This document shows, piece after piece, positions 58,001-64,000 of a stretch of DNA of 64,000 nucleotides. Position 1 is the first letter of the stretch. Every line of letters starts with the position of its first letter. Source of the DNA: Hemicordylus capensis (Eukaryota; Chordata; Lepidosauria; Squamata; Cordylidae); contig NC_069662.1 of assembly GCF_027244095.1 (NCBI RefSeq), positions 16,146,501 to 16,210,500 of the forward strand. Direction: 5' to 3'. The notes under the pieces were generated by a model that was not told where the DNA came from, ran no database searches, and saw nothing but the letters and a program-made list of their open reading frames with translations. The translations under genes and the position numbers were made by a program.

Positions 58001-61000
58001 CCCAGAGGCTCGTCTTGTGGTTCCCGAATGGGGCTGACATATTCTTGGGCATCCAGTTCAGAAAGGGTGGTATCAGGAGACCACTGTGGGGAAAGGTCTC
58101 CAGGGCTGGCAATATAGCCTTCAGAGACAAGCCAGGATCTGCATTGGATGGGGAGGGAGGTGGACAGAGAAAGAGGCCATAAACAGTGGAGAAGTGATAG
58201 CTGAGTGGGAGGATGAAGATGAGGGCCTATTCACACAACCATTTGGTGAGTGGCAGCCACAGGACACACATTTGAGAACTTGCACATGCCAGCTCCCAGC
58301 CTAGGGTGAGCAGATGGCAAGGCCCTGGTGCCACATGCATCAATCTGCTCTTAGCATAAAGCTGCAAACATTTCCAATGTGTGCAGTAGCATACTCAGTT
58401 AGCCTTGTACTAGGCTCAGTACGGTGCAGTGGTCAGCATGTCAAACTACAGTCTCACTGGGAAACCTTGGGTCACCCCCCACCTTCCCTGCCTCTCTCAC
58501 TAACCTACTTCACAGGGCTGCCGTGAAGGTAAAAGGACAGAGGGGAGAGAAGAGAGCCCTGAGCAACCTGGAAGAAGGGCAGGATTAAGAAGAAAGGGTA
58601 GTAACAGTGAAAGGGCCTGCTAAGGCCAGGAAGCAAACCTATCCTGCTGCTCCCATAGTCAAAAGGTTACACTGATTGGCCTTGAATCACAGTACAAGAA
58701 GGGAACCCACCTTCTGTGGAGGGTAGGAGTGCTGCCGCTGGCCTCCACAGCAGTACAGTTCTGGGAAATCAAAAGCGGCTCTGCAGACTTGGTAACAGCC
58801 AAAGGGTTAGGCAAGGTCCCTCCACTAAGGACCCATCTGCTCCCAGTTTCCCAAGTGCCGGATAGCAGGGGATTCGTCCAACACAACGGCCTCTGGTCAA
58901 CAGCCTCCTTAAAGCTTCCGTTCTCTTCAATCAGTCCCCAAGGAAAGGTGGCACCCAGCCCCAGACAACATTTACCTGAGACTCTGAAAGCTGGAGGACT
59001 CAGCCCCAGGCGTGGCCTGCTCTCCGCGGCGGCCCTCCACCGGGAAATCGAATGAAGCCGCATCTCGCTCATCTTCACAATCCTCATCCTCTTCCTCAGC
59101 CTCCTCTTGCTCCTGGTCTCTCCATTGCCCCTGTGCTGCCAGCCTCCCAACCAGCAAGGGCACCAGCCCTCCGGCCTGCAGCATCTCCAGGGCCTGCTCA
59201 TCGTAGAAGAAAGCCACAAAGGCCACCACCACGCGGGCGTGGGAAGAACTCTGGCACTGGTCTCGCAAGAGGGACAGCAGCAGCTCTAAGCCCCCGGCCT
59301 CCCGCACGCGGCTTCTGTTGATTGCCTCCCGGCACAGCAGGCACAGGGCTCTCACGAGTGGATGGAGGGAAGCGCCAGGTGCCCCGGCTCCCCTCCGGCG
59401 CCGAATCTCCCCCACCAGCACTTCCACCCCACCAGCGTTGCCCACAGCGGGTCGCAGCACGCCCTGCAAGCAGAGGTTGGCAAGGGCTGCGACTGCCGAC
59501 TCCCGCACCGCCCGCTTGTCATGACTGGCCAAGGCCACCAGGGGCACCACCCCACCTCCCAGGCCAAGCTGCTCGGCACAGTCGTGGCTGCAGCCCTTGG
59601 TCAGCTCGAGGAGAGCACGGGCGGCGGCTGCAATCAAAGCAGTGTCCTCCAAGGAGGAAGCCAAGCGCTCGGCAATGGGGCGGACAGCCCCCTGTTGGGC
59701 CAACACCAGGCGATGAGCAGGAGTGTCAGCCAGATACCGCACTGCCCTGATCACACTCTGCAAACACTCGCTGTCTTGGGAGGTGGTGAGGATCTGGACC
59801 AGCGGGGGGACTGCTCCTGCAAGGGGGATGTGGAGGGAAGGGTGGAATTGAAGAGAAAGAGAAAGACCGTCATTCCTTCCATAGGATCTCATGCATCCTC
59901 TCTTTCTCAAGAGGCAGCTTGCAAACCTTCAAGTCTCTCAATCAGCCTCCTAAGAACCTCTGCACCAATCCCTCCCATAGCCATTTCCTGCTTCTCTGCT
60001 ACTCTCTGGGGCTGCTGCAACAGGGGCATGAGGATGGCCAGAACTCAAAGGCATCAAGGCCGGGGGTGGCCCACCTGACAATTTAAGCAGGAAACCCTGC
60101 TTAACACAGCCAATGTTAGCAGAGAGGGGAGTCTAAATTGCTACCCAACCCAAAGAGAGCAAGAAGAAAATGCTGATGGACTTGCGAAGCTACCTTCTAC
60201 TGAGTCCATCTAATTCAAGTTTGTCTGCATAGACTGCCAACAACTCTCCAGCATTTCAGGTGGTCGCTTCCTAACTCTACATAGAAATGCCAGGGACTGG
60301 TTCTGGAACCTTATGCATTCAAAGCATGTGCTCGGTCACTGAGCTGTGGCCACTCCCTTTGGGTCCTTTGGCTAAATCCAAAGAGGACTGCTATGATTTT
60401 TAGAGCAACACCTCTATTTTTCTTCCCAAATTAGAGGAATATTGTGAAGTCCACACTTCAACCCCAGAACAAAGTTATTTGGAATCTGCACCCCAGACAT
60501 GGCAAGCAATTCCCTCCAATATTATTGCACTACACCCAGAATGAGAATAAGTCTCCAGAACAGAGAGAGCGCTCACAAATTTTCTGGGTACTGCACCAAC
60601 AATACTGAGTACCCAACAATACTGAGTTGCTTAACATGTTACAAAATGTAACATGCAACTGACTGGTCAATCATAATATGTGACAATCACACATATAGGA
60701 GGCCATTATTTCCTGCATCATAGTGTCTTCCGTGCAGGAATGTCATAACTTATGAAGCAGCCTTTTACTTAAAAAAATATTATTAAATTATTCCTTAGAA
60801 ATATTTTCCCACTCTTCAGTCCAGAGATCATCATAATTATGTTATGATTATGATTTATTTATTTGATTTCTATACCGCCCTTCCAAAAATGGCTTAGCAT
60901 GTATACAGTGCTTTTCAAGTGTTCGCTGACATTCTCTCACTAACCCATATAACAGCCCAGTAAGGTAGGTCCTTTGGGGACAGGGATCCATCTTATTTAT

Positions 61001-64000
61001 TTGTTATTTCTCTGTGTAAACCGCCCTGAGCCATTTTTGGAAGGACAGTATAGAAATCAAATCAATCAATCAAGATCATTATCTCCATATAGCAATGAAG
61101 TGCAGAGGCTGAGAGAAAGTTACCCAACTAAAACCACCTTACAAGGCCATCACTGCAATGAGATCTCAACCACGATTTCCAGTTCAGAGTCTTAACCACT
61201 GCTAACTGGGCAAAGAGGCACCTTTTTAATGTAGTGAGTCTCTTTATTTTGCAGGGGGAGAATAACTGGCCCTATCCAGCTCCAGCACAGTACCTCCAGT
61301 GACTGCTGCTGGTGTTTATCTTATCTTTCTTTTTAGATTGTGAGCCCATCGGGTGGTGGAGGGGGCAGAGATCCATCTTATTTATCTATCTATCCATCCA
61401 TCTACGTAAACCGCTTTGGAACTTTTACTGAAAAGCAGTATATAAATATCTGTTGTTGTTAAGCCACCAGACTTACACATAAGCTCTCACCAGTAAGCTA
61501 CCAGTCATGAATATATAAACCCACATTAGACCCCCTTGTGGAAAAGAGGAGCACTTCATTATCTACAGTTACATGGTGCTACTGGGGAATTTCCTTCCTA
61601 GTCAGATGTTACTGACTTTCTCCTTGCCCAACTTCTGGAAGGCTGGTAGGACATTTTTATTTAGACAAGCTTTAGGAAATTCATTTTATGGTTGTCAAGC
61701 TGTCCCTACAGCTTTCATTACACATTTTACTGACTGCATATTATTAATTTGCTCAGCTGTTGTATTGTTATTTTAAACATCTTGATGCAGAAGGGCAGTT
61801 TATAACACAAGACAGATTATGGAAAGAATTACTCTTACTCAACTTTTACTGGAAAGGGGGCTGAAGAGATCTGCCCTGCCTCCTGCTGTCACATTGGCTA
61901 GAGGTCAGGGTGTCAAACCCTTATAGAATGAACCCCAAATCCTCCATCCCCACACTTCCACTCAAAATTCCCCACCCCACATGCACCATCCCACATTCAA
62001 CCTGCTTCATGGATGGCCTTGCAGTTCTCCGTGTCTACAGCCAAATTGCCGAGAGCCCGTGCTGTTCGATTCTGGATGCTTTCCACAGCAAGTGATTTCA
62101 GGATAGTAACTAGAAACACACAGAAGAGGGTGGTGGGAATAATCCAGCTGTTAAACCACAGACAGCTGCGCTCCAATTGCAAACAGGCATCTAGATCTGG
62201 GATGGAAACAGCTGTGTTTCCCCCATCTGATCCGTCTAATAGATTGTAAGCCTTCTAGAGGCCCAGGGAAGGCATTATACTTCCACACAATACTCTGCAG
62301 TGCTTGGTATATGCCATATAGCACTTAAGAATCTGTGGGGGAGCTATGCATCCCTGAGATGGGGTCAACAGCTGGTTCCCAATAGCTTCCCAGTTCCCCA
62401 TGCACACAAGGTTTTATTCCTATTAGAGAATGCTTCAATTTAACCCCAGGCCCTCAAAGTTGTCAACTTCTAGAGAGGAAAAGCCATCTGCTGCTAACTT
62501 GCATACGTTCACTCATCTAAATGCATGGATACTTAGCACAGCACCCACAACACAGCGTCAAAGAGGAACCAGGGTGGAGGGGGGCAGACAGTTCAGGATA
62601 GAAATATTAATTGAACTTAAAACTTGTTCAGGATGGTTTAAGACCAGCTTGCAGCCTCCCAGTTTCACCAGGCTTATAGGAGGTGGATGTGGCACTCAGT
62701 CACACATTAAGAGACAGCTGGAGGGCCAACTGCAGAGATGACAGAAAGTGAAGTACAAGCCCAGGCATATCCTCAAGCTGAGTGGGTATCTTAGAGGCCT
62801 AGGCAGGGACTTCACAGCATAGCCCATTAAAATGGTCACATGCGCAACTTGCAATTTTCCAGATTTCACAAATGTCTGCAACATCCCCACACGGCTTAAC
62901 GTGATTCACAACTCAAAATCCTTGGGAGGACGGTCAGGTTTACATAATCCCACTGCCCTCTAACACTCCCACTGGGCAAAGTCCAACACATCCTATCTGG
63001 CAAACACCTTTAAGCTCATGATAAGCGTAAGGAAGGCCAGGTCCCTAACCCACTTGACTAAGCAAGGGGTTCTGTGCACTATGCAAGACACACCCAGAAG
63101 CAAGGTTTCTGCCTGCATTTCAGCTCAGGGAAGGCCCCAAGGCCAAAACTCAGAGACACCTGTTTTCTCAGGCTTTTAATTCACTTTAACTGGTTTTATA
63201 TCATTATTGTTTTAATCATTTTACCCTGTTTTTATATTGGTTGAATTTTAACTTGTCAGGCAGTATAGACGTGATAGATAAACAAAGCTGACCTGCAGCC
63301 ATTCATTACATATAACTGCCTTATACAGAGTCAGACCATTCTAGGCAGCCTTCCGAAACACCAGCATGGGGACTCTAGGAAATGCATTTTGGCTTTGAAA
63401 CGCGCACAGAGCTTTCCTGGTGGGAAGAACTCCCAAGCTGCATCTCTCGGCACTTGGCAAGTCGAGACGGTAAGAAATGTGCCTCTGCAACAGATGCAAT
63501 ATGTCAGCACTGGCACTTGGACGACTTAGGGTGCCTCAAGAAGCAACCCCAAGTTTAGGGGGATGCCAGATTGTACCTAGGGTTGCCAGTCTTGACTGAA
63601 GCGATTTCTGGAGACCTGTCCCGCCCCCACGCAATATTTTTCACGATCTCAAGCCACTAAGGTCTTCTGGCTTGCTTTCACCTGGAGACCGAGAATGAAT
63701 TCCTGGGGACTCCAGGCCAATCCTCACAGTAGCCCGCGCCTCCGGCCTGGGGCACCCAGGAGCGCCCTAAGAAGCCCCCCATCCACCCCCTTCCAAGGGG
63801 GTCGCTCGCGCCGCCGCCGCCCCCTAGGGCTTCACTCACCGAGGGGCGGGATGCCCCCAAGCTCACGGACCTGGGTGCGGCTGTCGCCCTCGGTGCAGCA
63901 GTTGCCTAGGATGCTGAGGGCGAGGTCCAAGGTGCGCCGCGGCCGGGGGCCCCCAGCCAAGACCCCCAGCAGAGGCGCCAGCCCCCCGCGAGCCCTGAAG
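54271..64000 (-). CDS. ARMC5: ARMC5, armadillo repeat and BTB protein (5' end outside window)
   Basis: In-window exons in transcript order are 63840->64000, 62002-62109, 58976-59816, 56865-58138, 55596-55728 and 54271-55066. They join in phase with GT/AG junctions and give 1103 residues to a TGA at 54273-54271. Numbering from the first full codon, armadillo repeats fill about 1-320, an acidic patch follows (about 325-345), then a Ser/Pro-rich linker to about 660. A conserved helical part ([26 protein letters not shown]) follows, and a BTB domain starts near 918 ([11 protein letters not shown]). ARMC5 is known as a CUL3 substrate adaptor that promotes RPB1 ubiquitination and as an adrenal tumour suppressor. 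It is recognised by [10 protein letters not shown]-like, SWLVSEGY and SPFGVG motifs. The linker looks much longer than in human. Confidence 0.96.
55323..55462. mobile_element. Hairpin MITE family B
   Basis: GTGCAGGGCTGCACCACGTC and CCAGAGTTGTGCAGCCCTGG arms around GGCCTACAACTCCCATCAGC / GGTGATGGGAGCCGTAGGCC. It is in an ARMC5 intron. A half copy is at 35459-35522. Confidence 0.75.
55596..55728 (-). CDS. ARMC5: ARMC5 exon, pre-BTB helices
   Basis: Encodes [27 protein letters not shown] and [12 protein letters not shown], matching human [22 protein letters not shown]. Acceptor GCCAG, donor GTGAGT. Confidence 0.95.
55825..55992 (-). mobile_element. tRNA-headed SINE with the shared tail
   Basis: GAAGCTGCCTTCTTCAGAGT to CCACTACTGAGCTGCAGAG; a diverged minus-strand copy in an ARMC5 intron. 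Confidence 0.75.
56865..58138 (-). CDS. ARMC5: ARMC5 linker exon (1274 bases)
   Basis: Starts by completing Arg, then [21 protein letters not shown], which matches human ARMC5. About 270 residues of Ser/Pro/Glu/Gln-rich low-conservation sequence follow. It then returns to conserved sequence: [17 protein letters not shown], the [17 protein letters not shown] stretch and [12 protein letters not shown]. Acceptor TGCAG, donor GTGTGT. Confidence 0.94.
58425..58585 (+). mobile_element. Second tRNA-derived SINE family
   Basis: ACGGTGCAGTGGTCAGCATG head and the ACTAACCTACTTCACAGGGC block, in an ARMC5 intron. Lesser fragments of the family are at about 800-900, 23625-23720 and 43740-43835 (minus). 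Confidence 0.62.
58976..59816 (-). CDS. ARMC5: ARMC5 large armadillo-repeat exon
   Basis: 841 bases. Begins [21 protein letters not shown] and runs through several armadillo repeats ([49 protein letters not shown]). It ends with a run of Glu/Asp and SSFQSLR. Acceptor TTGCAG, donor GTAAAT. The Leu/Ala-rich composition makes it GC-rich. Confidence 0.96.
60183..60351 (-). mobile_element. tRNA-headed SINE with the shared tail, old copy
   Basis: CTACCTTCTACTGAGTCCAT to CACTGAGCTGTGGCC. More diverged than the other copies; in an ARMC5 intron. A further 35-base tail fragment is at 63316-63352. Confidence 0.68.
61205..61460 (+). mobile_element. LINE-like 3' end, family shared with 11255-11560
   Basis: CTAACTGGGCAAAGAGGCAC, GAGAATAACTGGCCCTATCC, a short TATC run, then GTAAACCGCTTTGGAACTTT and AAAAGCAGTATATAAATATC. 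It is in an ARMC5 intron. A similar tail alone is at 56720-56785. Confidence 0.6.
62002..62109 (-). CDS. ARMC5: ARMC5 exon, armadillo repeat
   Basis: Encodes [37 protein letters not shown] with an armadillo-type helix pattern. Acceptor TCTAG, donor GTTGAA, phase 1 at both ends. Confidence 0.95.
63840..64000 (-). CDS. ARMC5: ARMC5, most upstream visible exon (partial)
   Basis: Fifty-three codons, from [15 protein letters not shown] through [24 protein letters not shown], then a GTGAGT donor in phase 1. The exon continues past base 64000. The sequence is GC-rich, so the gene's 5' end may be near. Confidence 0.93.

Noticed and set aside
58659-59219. 186-codon minus-strand open frame overlapping ARMC5
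   Set aside because: It is a different frame from the armadillo exon, and the coding exon splices from 58976 directly to 58138 in phase ([14 protein letters not shown]). The rest is intron.
1-64000. CRISPR arrays, operons, tRNA or rRNA genes, virus-like elements
   Set aside because: The direct repeats are microsatellites or interspersed elements, the tRNA- and 5S-like segments belong to SINEs, and no capsid, envelope or integrase-like protein or paired long terminal repeats were recognised.

Overview
The window is nuclear vertebrate DNA, and I read it as a squamate reptile (lizard or snake). Three things support this. Exon-intron genes have consensus GT/AG junctions. A full Sauria-type SINE lies at 37699-37931. 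The window also carries many short interspersed repeats whose shared tail runs on to a 'CTTCCTATGTTCCT' end, which I associate with squamates. The species cannot be named from sequence alone. I see no bacterial, viral or CRISPR-like system, and no retrovirus-like element I could name.

Three host genes are present. (1) 6072-7468 (+) is the last coding exon of a C2H2 zinc-finger protein with 14 fingers; its upstream exons were not found. (2) 13442-47241 (-) is TGFB1I1 (Hic-5), a focal-adhesion LIM adaptor. All 11 coding exons could be placed, they join in frame, and they give 501 residues with four LD motifs and four LIM domains. Its first coding exon holds only 13 coding bases, sits in a GC-rich region with GCC repeats, and is followed by a 12-kb intron. 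(3) 54271-64000 (-) is ARMC5, an armadillo/BTB protein. Six exons are in the window, giving 1103 residues to the stop; the N-terminus lies beyond base 64000. ARMC5 and TGFB1I1 are head to tail on the minus strand, the order I recall from mammals. The zinc-finger gene converges on TGFB1I1 from the other side, where mammals have SLC5A2.

The genes have no obvious joint pathway. TGFB1I1 works at focal adhesions and as a nuclear coregulator, ARMC5 is a CUL3 substrate adaptor, and the zinc-finger protein is a probable DNA-binding regulator. Their neighbourhood looks like inherited synteny.

The rest is intron and intergenic DNA dense in repeats: a nearly whole Tc1-type transposon (50035-51619), L2-like LINE 3' ends, three or more SINE families including a 5S rRNA-headed one, and many small inverted-repeat (MITE-like) elements. 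The most interesting material is in these repeats: a four-copy MITE family, a hairpin MITE with eight full copies, elements nested in one another, a SINE split by a 0.67-kb retrocopy-like insert with a long target duplication, and a 0.75-kb fold-back element. I found no convincing undescribed biological system. Repeat boundaries are by eye and good to about 10-20 bases unless a target duplication fixed them.
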